From an uncultured Collinsella sp. (GTDB lineage Bacteria > Actinomycetota > Coriobacteriia > Coriobacteriales > Coriobacteriaceae): a DNA stretch of 64,000 nucleotides. The notes below the pieces were generated by a model. It made no database searches and was not told the DNA's origin. It saw nothing but the letters and a program-made list of their open reading frames with translations. The stretch is taken from assembly GCA_934668695.1 (NCBI GenBank), contig CAKUOD010000005.1, positions 1 to 64,000 of the forward strand. The letters are read 5' to 3'. Shown piece by piece: positions 9,257 to 18,359 of this stretch. The stretch's first letter is position 1; the number at the start of each line of letters is the position of its first letter. The position numbers and the translations under genes were made by a program.

Positions 9257-9290
9257 GAATAGCCGCCCGGTTCGCGCCTGGCGGCTATTC
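9257..9290 (+). repeat. intra-operon hairpin between glgD and glgA
   Basis: A perfect 11-bp stem GAATAGCCGCC/GGCGGCTATTC with a 12-nt loop, ending 24 nt before the glgA start. There is no T-tract. It could attenuate or stabilise mRNA, or mask the glgA leader. Confidence 0.55.
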
Positions 9291-9314
9291 TCGAATAACA
9301 ACATGGGAGACAAT

Positions 9315-11630
9315 ATGGCTGATTCCAGCAAAAAGATGCAGATCGTGTTTGCCTCGGCCGAGTGCGCACCGTTTGTAAAGACCGGTGGCCTGGGCGACGT
9401 GGCGGGCTCGCTGCCCGCGGCGCTTGTACGCGCCGGCGCCGAAGTCATCGTGATGGTGCCCAAGTACGCCACCATCAAGGACGAGTACAAGGCGCAGATG
9501 GAGCACTTCTCCGATTTTTACGTGAGCCTGGGCTGGCGCAATGAGTACTGCGGACTCGAGAAGCTCGAGCACGACGGCGTCACGTATATGTTCATCGACA
9601 ACGAGCGCTACTTTGCGCGCGACTATCCGTACGGTTTCTTTGACGACGGCGAGCGCTTTGCGTTCTTCTCCAAGGCCATCACCGAGAGCCTGCAGCACCT
9701 GCCGGCCGGCTTTGAGTGCGACATCCTGCACTGCAACGACTGGCAGACCGCGCTGGCGCCCGTATTCTTGCGCGAGTTCTACCACGGCCTGCCGCTGTAC
9801 GACCGCGTCAAGACCGTGTTCTCGATCCACAACGTGGCGTTCCAGGGCCAGTTTAGCGACACCGTGATGGAGGACATCCTGGGCGTGGCGCATATTCCGG
9901 CGGCCGCGTCGCAGCTGCGTTGCGACGCCTGCAGCATCAACTACATGCTGGGCGCCCTGCGCTATGCCGACGCCATCACTACGGTGAGCCCCACCTATGC
10001 CAACGAGATCCAGACGCCCGAATTTGGCGAGGGCCTGGACGGCGTTCTGCGCGAGCGTTCGTACGCGCTGCAGGGCATTTTGAATGGCATCGACGTCGCA
10101 GGCTTTGACCCGGCGACTGACAAGCGCATTACCGCCAACTACACCGTCGAGGACCGCTCCGGCAAGGCCGTGTGCAAGGCCAAACTGCAGGAAGAGCTGG
10201 GGCTCGAGGTTCGCGACGATCGTCCGCTTATGGTCATGGTCACGCGCTTGACGCGCCAGAAGGGCATGGACCTGGTCATGTACGCGCTCGACCGCATCCT
10301 GTCCGGCGGCGTGCAGGTGGCGGTGCTGGGCACCGGCGACCGCGACTACGAGGACGGCCTGCGCTATTTCCAGGACAAGTACCCCGGCACCATGGCCGCG
10401 CGCATCGAGTTCGATCCGGCGCTGTCGCAGCGCATGTACGCTGCCGCCGACATGTTCCTGATGCCTTCGAAGTTTGAGCCCTGTGGCCTGTCGCAGATCA
10501 TCGCCATGCGCTACGGTACCCTGCCCATCGTGCGCGAGACCGGTGGTCTGAAGGACACTGTGATCCCGTACAACGAGTTTACCGGCGAGGGCACGGGCTT
10601 CTCGTTTAGCAACTTTAACGGCGACGAGATGGGCGACGCGGTGTTCCGCGCGGCGCGTCTGTTCTGGGACAACCGCGATGCCTGGAACCAGCTGGTCACG
10701 CAGGCCATGAGCCAGGACTTTAGCTGGACGCGCTCGGCAGACAAGTATCTGGACCTGTATTTCTTTATGCATCCGGAGATTGAGAGACCGGCGGCTGTTG
10801 TCGACGAGCCTGAGGCTGTTGCTGAGCCGGCGTCCGCTGAGGAGCCCAAGGCCGAGGAGAAGCCGGTTGAGGCTGAGACCGCAAAGGCTGAGCCTGAGGT
10901 GAAGGCTGAAGTTGCTCCTGAGGCAGAGGCCGAGGTCAAGCCTGCTGCAAAGCCCGCAGCTAAGAAGGCCGCGGCCCGCAAGACGACCGCCAAGAAGGTT
11001 ACGACGACCAAGGCCGCCGCGACTAAAACCACGGCTGCCAAGGCAACGACCACGCGCAAGCGCACGACCGCCGCTGCCAAGAAGGTCGCCGAGGCCGAGG
11101 CTGCTCCCGAGGTAAAGGCCGAGGTCGCAGAGGCCAAGCCGGCCGCCAAGGCTCCGGCAAAGACCGCTGCCAAGAAGACGACCACAACCGCCAAGAAGGC
11201 AACAGCTGCCAAGAAGACCACGGCAACGAAGTCGACGGCCGCCAAGGCTACTGCGACCAAGGCCGCTCCGAAGGCTGCCGCAAAGCCCGCCGTCAAGGTC
11301 GAGGAGGCAGCCGCCGAGCCCAAGGCCGAGGCAGCTGCCGAGGCCAAGCCGACCGCCAAGACCACCACGCGTAAGCGCGCAACGACGACGGCCAAAAAGA
11401 CCTCGGCCAAGGCTGCCGCTCCCAAGGCAGAGGCTAAGGCCGAGGACAAGCCCGCAGTAAAGGCCAAGCCGGCACCGAAGCCCGCTGAGGTCAAGACCGC
11501 TCCGAAGGCTACGGCAAAGACCGAGCCCGCCAAGGAGGCCCCGGTCTCCCCCGCCGCTAAGACTGAGGAAAAGGCTCCGACCAAGAAGACCTCCGTCCGC
11601 AAGGCAACGGCCACCCGCAAGCGCCGCTAG
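9315..11630 (+). CDS. glgA: glycogen synthase with about 280-residue histone-like tail
   Basis: ADP-glucose-dependent GT5 glycogen synthase elongating alpha-1,4-glucan. The catalytic part, residues 1 to about 490, carries the ADP-glucose loop KTGGLGDVAGSLP, the GT-B nucleotide site (MVTRLTRQKGMDLV) and the E-x7-E region EPCGLSQIIAMRYG with TGGLKDTV. That is the normal full length. The remaining 280 residues are first Glu/Pro/Ala-rich (about 490-550), then a Lys/Ala/Thr-rich low-complexity tail resembling histone H1 or the bacterial HU/Hc tails. It has repeated TTRKRT-like blocks and ends ATRKRR. The ATG at 9315 has GGGAG five bases upstream and is chosen over the ATG at 9303. The tail shares its motif with that of GlgB. 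Confidence 0.94.
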   Translation: MADSSKKMQIVFASAECAPFVKTGGLGDVAGSLPAALVRAGAEVIVMVPKYATIKDEYKAQMEHFSDFYVSLGWRNEYCGLEKLEHDGVTYMFIDNERYFARDYPYGFFDDGERFAFFSKAITESLQHLPAGFECDILHCNDWQTALAPVFLREFYHGLPLYDRVKTVFSIHNVAFQGQFSDTVMEDILGVAHIPAAASQLRCDACSINYMLGALRYADAITTVSPTYANEIQTPEFGEGLDGVLRERSYALQGILNGIDVAGFDPATDKRITANYTVEDRSGKAVCKAKLQEELGLEVRDDRPLMVMVTRLTRQKGMDLVMYALDRILSGGVQVAVLGTGDRDYEDGLRYFQDKYPGTMAARIEFDPALSQRMYAAADMFLMPSKFEPCGLSQIIAMRYGTLPIVRETGGLKDTVIPYNEFTGEGTGFSFSNFNGDEMGDAVFRAARLFWDNRDAWNQLVTQAMSQDFSWTRSADKYLDLYFFMHPEIERPAAVVDEPEAVAEPASAEEPKAEEKPVEAETAKAEPEVKAEVAPEAEAEVKPAAKPAAKKAAARKTTAKKVTTTKAAATKTTAAKATTTRKRTTAAAKKVAEAEAAPEVKAEVAEAKPAAKAPAKTAAKKTTTTAKKATAAKKTTATKSTAAKATATKAAPKAAAKPAVKVEEAAAEPKAEAAAEAKPTAKTTTRKRATTTAKKTSAKAAAPKAEAKAEDKPAVKAKPAPKPAEVKTAPKATAKTEPAKEAPVSPAAKTEEKAPTKKTSVRKATATRKRR

Positions 11631-11664
11631 TCCGGACGATAAAAATTTAATCCTCAACGCAAAA

Positions 11665-11695
11665 GAGGGCGCCCAAACCAGGCGCCCTCTTCTTG
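11665..11695 (+). terminator. intrinsic terminator after glgA
   Basis: A 9-bp stem GAGGGCGCC/GGCGCCCTC with a 7-nt loop is followed by TTCTT. It closes the glycogen operon 34 nt after the glgA stop. Confidence 0.85.
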
Positions 11696-11721
11696 GTTGA
11701 ACTTCTATATTAATAAGAAGA

Positions 11722-11963
11722 CCGGTTTACTACGACAAAATGGCTCCGGCCGCCCACGGCGAGTAATCTTCGAAATTGTCAACACTTCTACCTGCGGTTT
11801 TAATATCACCAAAATGACTGTAGGTGAGATCATTCAATTTATCGTAGTAAACCGGGGTACTTTTGGTTGGCTACAAATAGTATCGGTATAGGCGTTTTTG
11901 AATATCGCGATAATTTGTGTGGTAAAACGATTTTCTAGGACAACCGTTCGCCGATGGTAAACG
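11722..11963. promoter_or_regulatory. operator cluster upstream of the amylase/glucanotransferase gene
   Basis: A perfect 14-bp inverted repeat, CCGGTTTACTACGA (11722-11735) and TCGTAGTAAACCGG (11842-11855), is spaced 106 nt apart. It is followed by TGGTAAAAC (11920-11928) and TGGTAAACG (11955-11963). The distal pair could loop through a dimeric regulator. The half-sites match those before glgB. Confidence 0.45.
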
Positions 11964-12061
11964 GATGTTGTTTATACAGCCTGTGTACAACAGATATACT
12001 TACATCCTATGCGTAAAGCCCATGGCCAGCAGGCCATGATTCTATTGAACTGGACCGTACT

Positions 12062-15000
12062 ATGAGATTGATACACAACAGCCGCCTACCGCAGTTTCGC
12101 ACTCCGTTTGGCGCTGTGACCACAGGAACTACCCTTTCGCTCTCCGTGATTCTGGAGGATGCCGATCCCAACCAAGCAACGCTTACGCTGCGTACCTGGG
12201 TCGATGAGATCGGCGAGTCTCGGTATCCCATGACGCACGAAGGCGACGGCATATTTTCCGTAGAGCTTGAGTGCACCGAGCCCTGTCTTATCTGGTACAG
12301 CTTTATCTGCAATATCGAGGGCCAGCCCGAGGTTCGCCTGGGCGCACCGCAGGGCCACACCGGCGGCGAGGGTGTAACCTACGACTACGCCGAGGTACCG
12401 TCGTTCCAGATCACCGTCTATAAGCACCGCGATAACCGCCCCACTTGGTACGAGCGCGGCATGGTCTACCAAATCTTCCCCGATCGCTATGCCCGCGACG
12501 AGCACTGGCGCGAGCGCACGCTGGCCGAGGTCGAAAAACCGCGTAAGGGCATTCAGCGCCGCATGGTCGAGGACTGGAACGAGCCGCCTGTGTACGAGCG
12601 CGCCGAGGACGGCTCCATCAAGACCTGGGACTTTTACGGCGGATCGCTCAAGGGTATCCAGGAAGACCTGCCTCGCATCGCCGAACTGGGCTTTACGGCC
12701 ATCTATCTCAACCCCATCTTTGAAGCGGCGAGCAACCACCGCTACGACACCGCCGATTACACCAAGATCGATCCGATTCTGGGCACCGAGCAGGACTTTA
12801 CTGAGCTGTGCGAGGCGGCGGAGAAACTGGGCATTTCCATCATTCTGGACGGTGTGTTCAACCACACGGGCGACGATTCGATCTACTTCAACCGCTACGG
12901 CAACTACCCCGGCGTGGGCGCTTGGCAGAGCGAGGATTCGCCGTGGCGCGATGCGTTTTATTTCCACGAGGACGGCTCGTACGACTGCTGGTGGGGCGTG
13001 GGCAATATGCCCGCCATCAATGAGAGCTCCGAACTGGTACGCGAGCGGCTCCTGGGCAAGGACGGAGTGATCCGTAAATGGCTACGTGCCGGCGCTCATG
13101 GCTGGCGCCTAGACGTGGCCGACGAGCTTTCGGACGATTTCCTGACCGAGATCAAAAAGGCCGTGCTCGCCGAGAAGCCCGACGCGCTGCTGCTCGGCGA
13201 AGTCTGGGAAGACGCCTCCAACAAGATCAGCTACGGCCATCTGCGTCGCTATCTACAAGGCTCCGAGCTCGACTCGGCCATGGATTATCCCTTCCGCGAC
13301 ATGGTCATCGGCTTTTTGATGGGATACAAGAACGCCTACCAAGCAGCCGAGGATATCGAAACCCTGCGCGAGAATTATCCGCGCGAGGCCCTGTCCTGCG
13401 CACTTAATCTGCTTTCGAGCCACGACCGACCGCGCATTATCTCGGTGCTCGGCGGCGGCCCCGACGAGTCGCAGCTGCCAGAGTGCGAGCGCAGCAAGTG
13501 GCGCCTGGACGAAAATGCGATGGGCCTGGCCAAGAGCCGATTTTGGCTCGCGACGCTCATGCAAATGACCTTCCCCGGTGTGCCTTCGATTTACTATGGC
13601 GACGAGTACGGCCTTGAGGGTCTGACAGATCCGGGCAATCGCCGCACGCTGCCTTTGAAAGAAGACCTGCACGACTTCGATACACTCGCCATCCTTAAAA
13701 ACGCCTCGGCCGTGCGCCGCGCCCTGCCGTTTATGGTCGATGGCGAGATCAAGGCCTTCACGCTGAATGATGAGGTGCTTGCTTACAACCGTACGGGCAA
13801 GGACGGCGAGTCCGCGACGGTTATCATCAACCGTAGTCTGCGCAATTCGCACCGCGTGACGATTCCGGCGCTCGGCGAATGCGCGAGCGATGTGATTAGC
13901 GGTCACGAGTGCGAGATCCACAACGGCACGGTCACGCTCGATTTGTATCCGCTGGGCTCGTCGATCATCTATCACCATGCCGAGCAGCGCCTGCAGGAGC
14001 CGCTCGATCACGGCGCGGGCGTTGTGTGCCATATCACCTCGGTACCGACCGATGACGGCAAGCCCGGCACGATCGGCGCACCCACGCGTCGCTTTATCGA
14101 CCATCTGTCCGCTATGGGCATGCGCTACTGGCAGGTCCTGCCCGTCAACCCCACGGACTTCTTCCGCTCCCCTTACGCCGGTCCTTCGGCCTTTGCAGGC
14201 AATATCGACCTGCTGCCCGAAAGCCACGAGGAGCTAGCCGCCGACTTTGAGACCTGGAAGGCCCGCGGCGGCGAGGATGCCGATCCGCTGTACACCGCGT
14301 TTAAACATCGCAATGCCGATTGGCTCGAGAAGTACTGCGTCTATATGGCCGTCAAAAAGTACTTTGAGGGCGAATCGCGCCACGATTGGCCGGCAGATGT
14401 TGCGCGCTACAACGAGCATCTGATCGACGACAAGCGTTTCCACGACGAGTCAGAGCTGCAGGCGTACATGCAGTACCGCTTTGACCTGGCTTGGTGCGAG
14501 CTTATGAACTATGCGCACAAGAAAGGAATCGAGGTCATCGGCGATATCCCCATGTATGTCTCGGACGATTCGGCCGATGCGTGGAGCGAACCCGAGAACT
14601 TCTGGCTGTCCGATACCGGCAAAGCGATTGAGATTTCCGGTGCTCCGCCCGACAACTTTGCGCCCGAAGGTCAGGTATGGGGCAACCCGACGTTCCGCTG
14701 GGACCACATGAAGCAGAACGGCTATAACTGGTGGATGGATCGCCTACGTCGTGCGTTCTCACTCTACGACCGCGTGCGCCTGGACCACTTCCTAGGCTTC
14801 CACAGCTACTTTAGCATCCCCGCTGGCAAGGCCTGTGCCGACGGTCGCTGGCTGGCGGGTCCGGGCAAGGATCTGTTCCAGACTGCCTACGACGAGCTGG
14901 GTCCGCTCAACTTTATCGCCGAGGACCTGGGCTATTTGACGCCCGGTGTCCGCGCCATGGCCTCGACCTGCGGCTTCCCCGGCATGGACGTGCTGGAGTT

Positions 15001-15358
15001 TAGCGACTACGACGTTCGTTGCGGCGTGCATCCCACGCCTGGCAAGATCCTGTACACCTCGACGCACGATACGTCGACGCTCGCCGGTTGGTGCACTCGT
15101 TCCTTTGCGGGCGGCGACGAACCGAGCGGTGTTGAGGCGGCGGCCAAGCTGATGAGCGACGCGCTGGCAAGCGATGCTCCCCTGGTGATGATGCCGCTGC
15201 AGGATGTCCTGGGGCTTGGCGACGACACGCGCATGAACGTACCGGGCGTGGCCACGGGCAACTGGACCTGGCAGGCTGACGAGGCCGACGTTGCGGCCGC
15301 TGAGGGCAAAACTGCGCAGCTCCTGCGCAACACCCATAGATTCTGGGGCGAAGCGTGA
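12062..15358 (+). CDS. bifunctional GH13 alpha-amylase / GH77 4-alpha-glucanotransferase fusion
   Basis: A 1098-residue two-enzyme protein. Residues 1-120 look like the beta-sandwich N-domain of cyclomaltodextrinase or neopullulanase. Residues about 125-640 are a GH13 barrel with the nucleophile Asp in GWRLDVADE (about 349), Glu in LLGEVWEDA (about 379) and Asp in SSHDRPRI (about 454). Residues about 650-1098 are MalQ, with GAPTRRFIDHL, LPVNPT, nucleophile Asp in RLDHFLGF (about 907), Glu in AEDLGYL (about 953) and Asp in STHDTSTLAGW (about 1001). All catalytic residues of both halves are present. No signal peptide is seen, so it should act in the cytoplasm, trimming and rearranging maltodextrins that feed GlgP. 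It is monocistronic with its own regulatory region. Confidence 0.9.
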   Translation: MRLIHNSRLPQFRTPFGAVTTGTTLSLSVILEDADPNQATLTLRTWVDEIGESRYPMTHEGDGIFSVELECTEPCLIWYSFICNIEGQPEVRLGAPQGHTGGEGVTYDYAEVPSFQITVYKHRDNRPTWYERGMVYQIFPDRYARDEHWRERTLAEVEKPRKGIQRRMVEDWNEPPVYERAEDGSIKTWDFYGGSLKGIQEDLPRIAELGFTAIYLNPIFEAASNHRYDTADYTKIDPILGTEQDFTELCEAAEKLGISIILDGVFNHTGDDSIYFNRYGNYPGVGAWQSEDSPWRDAFYFHEDGSYDCWWGVGNMPAINESSELVRERLLGKDGVIRKWLRAGAHGWRLDVADELSDDFLTEIKKAVLAEKPDALLLGEVWEDASNKISYGHLRRYLQGSELDSAMDYPFRDMVIGFLMGYKNAYQAAEDIETLRENYPREALSCALNLLSSHDRPRIISVLGGGPDESQLPECERSKWRLDENAMGLAKSRFWLATLMQMTFPGVPSIYYGDEYGLEGLTDPGNRRTLPLKEDLHDFDTLAILKNASAVRRALPFMVDGEIKAFTLNDEVLAYNRTGKDGESATVIINRSLRNSHRVTIPALGECASDVISGHECEIHNGTVTLDLYPLGSSIIYHHAEQRLQEPLDHGAGVVCHITSVPTDDGKPGTIGAPTRRFIDHLSAMGMRYWQVLPVNPTDFFRSPYAGPSAFAGNIDLLPESHEELAADFETWKARGGEDADPLYTAFKHRNADWLEKYCVYMAVKKYFEGESRHDWPADVARYNEHLIDDKRFHDESELQAYMQYRFDLAWCELMNYAHKKGIEVIGDIPMYVSDDSADAWSEPENFWLSDTGKAIEISGAPPDNFAPEGQVWGNPTFRWDHMKQNGYNWWMDRLRRAFSLYDRVRLDHFLGFHSYFSIPAGKACADGRWLAGPGKDLFQTAYDELGPLNFIAEDLGYLTPGVRAMASTCGFPGMDVLEFSDYDVRCGVHPTPGKILYTSTHDTSTLAGWCTRSFAGGDEPSGVEAAAKLMSDALASDAPLVMMPLQDVLGLGDDTRMNVPGVATGNWTWQADEADVAAAEGKTAQLLRNTHRFWGEA

Positions 15359-15402
15359 TAAAACCCCCGATATAGGGTACAGTTACAGACGATTGATTTT
15401 TT

Positions 15403-15428
15403 GCGGGCAGAGTGATCTGCCCGCTTTG
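15403..15428 (+). terminator. terminator of the GH13-GH77 gene
   Basis: A perfect 8-bp stem GCGGGCAG/CTGCCCGC with a 6-nt loop is followed by TTTG. It lies between the fusion gene and the zinc-ribbon gene. Confidence 0.6.
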
Positions 15429-15446
15429 TGCTGAAAAGGAAGTATT

Positions 15447-15683
15447 ATGGCGCGCTACGATTACAAGTGCTCGAGCTGCGGCAACGTGTTTGAGGTTGAG
15501 CATCCCATGTCCGAAACTCCCGAGGTCGTGTGCCCGAGCTGCGGTGCCCCGGCGGTCAAGACGTTCTCGGCCAGCGGCATCAAGTTTGAGGGCAGCGGCT
15601 TCTACAACACCGACCAGCGAAGCGGCGGCTCCAGCACCAGCGCCACCAGCGGCTGCTGCGCCAACTGCCCGCACAGCCACTAG
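15447..15683 (+). CDS. FmdB-type zinc ribbon protein
   Basis: A 78-residue protein with two CxxC knuckles (CSSCG near residue 8 and CPSCG near residue 31) in the arrangement of the FmdB/CxxC regulatory family. It has a Gly/Ser-rich linker and a C-terminal CCANCPHSH tail that adds further Cys and His ligands. The molecular role of the family is not established; members are annotated as putative regulators. AAAAGGAAG precedes the ATG. Terminators on both sides make it a monocistron. Confidence 0.85.
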   Translation: MARYDYKCSSCGNVFEVEHPMSETPEVVCPSCGAPAVKTFSASGIKFEGSGFYNTDQRSGGSSTSATSGCCANCPHSH

Positions 15684-15692
15684 AAACCAATC

Positions 15693-15730
15693 AGCCCCGC
15701 GACCGACACCAATCGCGGGGCTGCTTCTTT
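15693..15730 (+). terminator. intrinsic terminator of the zinc-ribbon gene
   Basis: A 10-bp stem AGCCCCGCGA/TCGCGGGGCT is followed by GCTTCTTT. Confidence 0.85.
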
Positions 15731-15751
15731 AGCTACCCAGGTTTCCTTATG

Positions 15752-15818
15752 AGTTGCGGTGAAATAAGGACTGTTTGGCGGATAGAAGCCGATATTCAAT
15801 CCCTATTTCACCGCAACT
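15752..15818. repeat. palindromic repeat, AGTTGCGGTGAA family, copy 1
   Basis: Two 18-nt arms, the left starting AGTTGCGGTGAAATAAGG and the right ending TTTCACCGCAACT, pair with one mismatch around a loop of about 31 nt. The same arm sequence recurs at 32048-32116, and the right half alone recurs at 54957-55016. It sits between the zinc-ribbon terminator and the end of rsmB. Confidence 0.75.
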
Positions 15819-15824
15819 TAGTAA

Positions 15825-17225
15825 TTACTTGTGGACCAGTCTGGCGCAGAAGTGGCCGTCGTAGGAGTCGGCGTTTACCGGCACGCTTTGGAAAAGTCCT
15901 CGGTCGTTTTGGCGGACGGCTACCAGCTTCTTGGCTTGGGCGAACTCGGGCAGCTGCAGAATCTGGGCTTCGGAGAGCGGCGCCACACTAAAGCCGGTGC
16001 CCTCGGGAGAGTTCAGGAAAGCGTCCACCACCTGCATGTTCTCCTCGTCGAAGACCGAGCACGTCGCATAGATGAGCTCGCCGCCGGCAGCCACGCGCAC
16101 AGCAGCCTCTTTGAGCATCGTCAGCTGCAGCTTGGGCAGCTCAACCGTCACATCCTTTTCGGTAAGGCGCCACGGGATCTCGGGATGACGGCGCATGGTG
16201 CCGGTGCCAGAGCACGGCGCATCGATAAAGACCGTGTCGAACTTAACCGGCTCGCCAAGCATGGCATCAAACGATGTGAGCACCTCATCAAGCTCGCAAG
16301 CATCACCCGAAACCGTACGAACGCCCTGAATACCAGCCTTATGCAGGCGAGCGAGATTCAGATCGCACTTGCGATCATGCAGATCGAGCGCCGTATGCTG
16401 ACGCTCATAGCCCGTACGCTTGGCCTGGCACATCATCACATAGGTCTTGGTGCCACGACCGGCACCAATCTCAAGGCAGCTACCAGGGCGCGTGGCAGCT
16501 GTGGCGATAAGCTGGGCGTTAAGGTCCGAGGCCACGGCAGCAGCACGCTCAAATACGCCCGACGCAACCGTAACCTGAGCATCGACCGGAGCATGACAGC
16601 CAGGGAACACAGGCGCCACAAGCTGCGATAGGTACGGATCAGGTTTGGTTGCAAAGGCGTTCTCGTGCAAAGCGAGCGGCGCGGGCGCCAGATTGCCGGC
16701 GAAGCCGAGCGCACCCTCTGGAGTGTCAAACGACGCCATAATGCGAGCGCATAGCCAGCGCGGAAGACCCATAAGGCGCGACAGACGAACCAAGCGTCGC
16801 TCGGACTCATCCACGTCGGATGCCGTGGCAAAGTCCTCAACGTTGTCCGCAACCTTGTGCAGCACCGCGTTTGCCAGGCCCGCAGCAGACTTAGCACCAC
16901 TGCGCACCAGCTCAACACCCTGGCTCACGGCAACGCGGCCCGGCGTATGCAGGTAGAGCATCTCGAAGGCCGAGATACGAAGCGCCATGCGAACGCGCGG
17001 CGCAACCTTTTTGGGTTTATCGAGAAACTGATCGAGCAGCTCGTCCAAAATACCCTGCGTAGCGGCCACGCCCAGCGCCAAGCGGGCGGCAAAAGCGGAA
17101 TCGCGCTGGTCAATAGCCTTGGCCGATGCGCGAGAGGACAGCACGTCGCGCGCATACATGCCGCGGCGATCGGCCTCCATCAGCACATCGAGCGCAAGCT
17201 TGCGCGCGGGAGAAAGCTTGCTCAT
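15825..17225 (-). CDS. rsmB: 16S rRNA m5C967 methyltransferase
   Basis: A 466-residue RsmB: an N-terminal NusB-like RNA-binding domain (about 1-140) and a C-terminal SAM-dependent methyltransferase. The SAM motif is CLEIGAGRGTKT. The two conserved cysteines are in DAPCSGTGTMRRHPEI (motif IV) and YATCSVFDEEN (motif VI); in characterised members the motif VI cysteine forms the covalent intermediate. Its ATG overlaps the fmt stop by 4 nt (ATGA), so it is translationally coupled to fmt, a linkage common in bacteria. Confidence 0.93.
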   Translation of the reverse strand: MSKLSPARKLALDVLMEADRRGMYARDVLSSRASAKAIDQRDSAFAARLALGVAATQGILDELLDQFLDKPKKVAPRVRMALRISAFEMLYLHTPGRVAVSQGVELVRSGAKSAAGLANAVLHKVADNVEDFATASDVDESERRLVRLSRLMGLPRWLCARIMASFDTPEGALGFAGNLAPAPLALHENAFATKPDPYLSQLVAPVFPGCHAPVDAQVTVASGVFERAAAVASDLNAQLIATAATRPGSCLEIGAGRGTKTYVMMCQAKRTGYERQHTALDLHDRKCDLNLARLHKAGIQGVRTVSGDACELDEVLTSFDAMLGEPVKFDTVFIDAPCSGTGTMRRHPEIPWRLTEKDVTVELPKLQLTMLKEAAVRVAAGGELIYATCSVFDEENMQVVDAFLNSPEGTGFSVAPLSEAQILQLPEFAQAKKLVAVRQNDRGLFQSVPVNADSYDGHFCARLVHK

Positions 17226-18142
17226 GACAATACACCCCACGAAAGATCGGCACCCTGCAAGCCAGCAGCCCAAGCAGAAGCAGTCATAGCGCGCTTGCCA
17301 TCAGGCTTAACCTCGAGCAACTCAACCGAGCCATCGGAAAGACCAAGGTAAACACGCTTGGCCTTAACGAGAACCTGACCCTCGCCAAGCAACACATCAG
17401 CCGCCGCAGCATCGAGCACACGCACGGTCTTGCCGGCAATCACGCAACGAGCAGGCGCGGTATCGGACGAGGCCAGCACATGACGCACGCAATCGAGCGC
17501 CGCCATGTGCGGATCCAGGCGCATCTCCTTCTTAGATATCTTGGCAGCATGGGTAACGAGCGCCTCATCCTGTTCAGTCCACACGGCGGTGCCATCGGCA
17601 AGAGAAGGAAGCGTATCGGCAAGCAGTTTGCCGCCCAGCTCGCCAAGCTCCGTAGTCAGTGCCTCGGCATGCTTGCCTGCAACCGACGTAGACGCCTGGG
17701 CGCAATAAGCGCCGGTATCCACGCCATGCCCAATGCGCATAATGGAAACGCCAGCAACCTCATCACCAGCAAGAATGGCACGCTGAATAGGAGCAGCCCC
17801 ACGCCAACGAGGCAGCAAGGACGCATGAACATTCACAATGCCGAGCGGTGCCATATGCAGCATCTCATCGGGCAAAATGCAGCCATAGGCAGCCACACAG
17901 AAAATATCAGCCTGGGCAGCCTGGAGCACCTCAACAACCTCAGGCGTCATACGATTCGCCTCAATGACCGGCAACCCCAGCTCCAGCGCCTTAGCCTTAA
18001 CAGGAGACGGCTCCAGCTTCTTACCACGCCCACGAACAGCATCGGGACGAGTAATAACGAGCGCAACCTCATTACCAGCAGCAACAAGCGAAGTCAGCGA
18101 AGGCACAGCAAAATCAGGCGTACCCATAAATACAATACGCAT
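17222..18142 (-). CDS. fmt: methionyl-tRNA formyltransferase
   Basis: A 306-residue enzyme that formylates initiator Met-tRNA using 10-formyltetrahydrofolate. The N-terminal catalytic domain begins MRIVFMGTPDFAVPSL and carries the signature NVHASLLPRWRGAAPIQRAI with the catalytic Asn-His region. The smaller OB-fold C-terminal domain begins near residue 205. GGGGAGACG precedes the ATG. The order def, fmt, rsmB on the minus strand matches the common formyl-Met initiation/maturation cluster, but here a terminator and a large structured repeat separate def from fmt. Confidence 0.95.
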   Translation of the reverse strand: MRIVFMGTPDFAVPSLTSLVAAGNEVALVITRPDAVRGRGKKLEPSPVKAKALELGLPVIEANRMTPEVVEVLQAAQADIFCVAAYGCILPDEMLHMAPLGIVNVHASLLPRWRGAAPIQRAILAGDEVAGVSIMRIGHGVDTGAYCAQASTSVAGKHAEALTTELGELGGKLLADTLPSLADGTAVWTEQDEALVTHAAKISKKEMRLDPHMAALDCVRHVLASSDTAPARCVIAGKTVRVLDAAAADVLLGEGQVLVKAKRVYLGLSDGSVELLEVKPDGKRAMTASAWAAGLQGADLSWGVLS

Positions 18143-18257
18143 AAAGAACGTCTCCCCTCAACCAAAGCCGAGACGGCTACAAAGAACAGCGGAAAGCCAA
18201 GTCACCAGCCCATCCGCAATAACATTTCAACAAGTACAAATATACCCAAAACCAAAG

Positions 18258-18284
18258 AAAGAGCCGCAATAAAAGCAGCTCTTT
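18258..18284 (-). terminator. terminator downstream of def
   Basis: On the minus strand, AAAGAGCTGC and GCGGCTCTTT pair, with one mismatch, around a 7-nt loop, followed by CTTTGG. Confidence 0.55.
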
Positions 18285-18359
18285 CAGCAAAGCACCTATC
18301 AGCGAAGACGCCCATCTCTGGCCCGACGGCACCTGGGCGAAAAGGAGCACGAAAGCGCA

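Larger units (their letters stand above)
11631..12061. other. intergenic region upstream of the GH13-GH77 gene
   Basis: No convincing coding sequence in 431 bases. It holds the glgA terminator, a widely spaced 14-bp inverted repeat, two TGGTAAAC-type half-sites and a -10-like TATACT at 11995-12000 without a clear -35. The size and density of palindromes suggest complex regulation of the downstream gene. Confidence 0.6.

Noticed and set aside
9285..11657. A 790-codon Gly/Leu-rich open frame opposite glgA
   Set aside because: It is an antisense artefact of the GC-rich, Lys/Ala-coded tail and body of glgA; no ribosome-binding site or family similarity.
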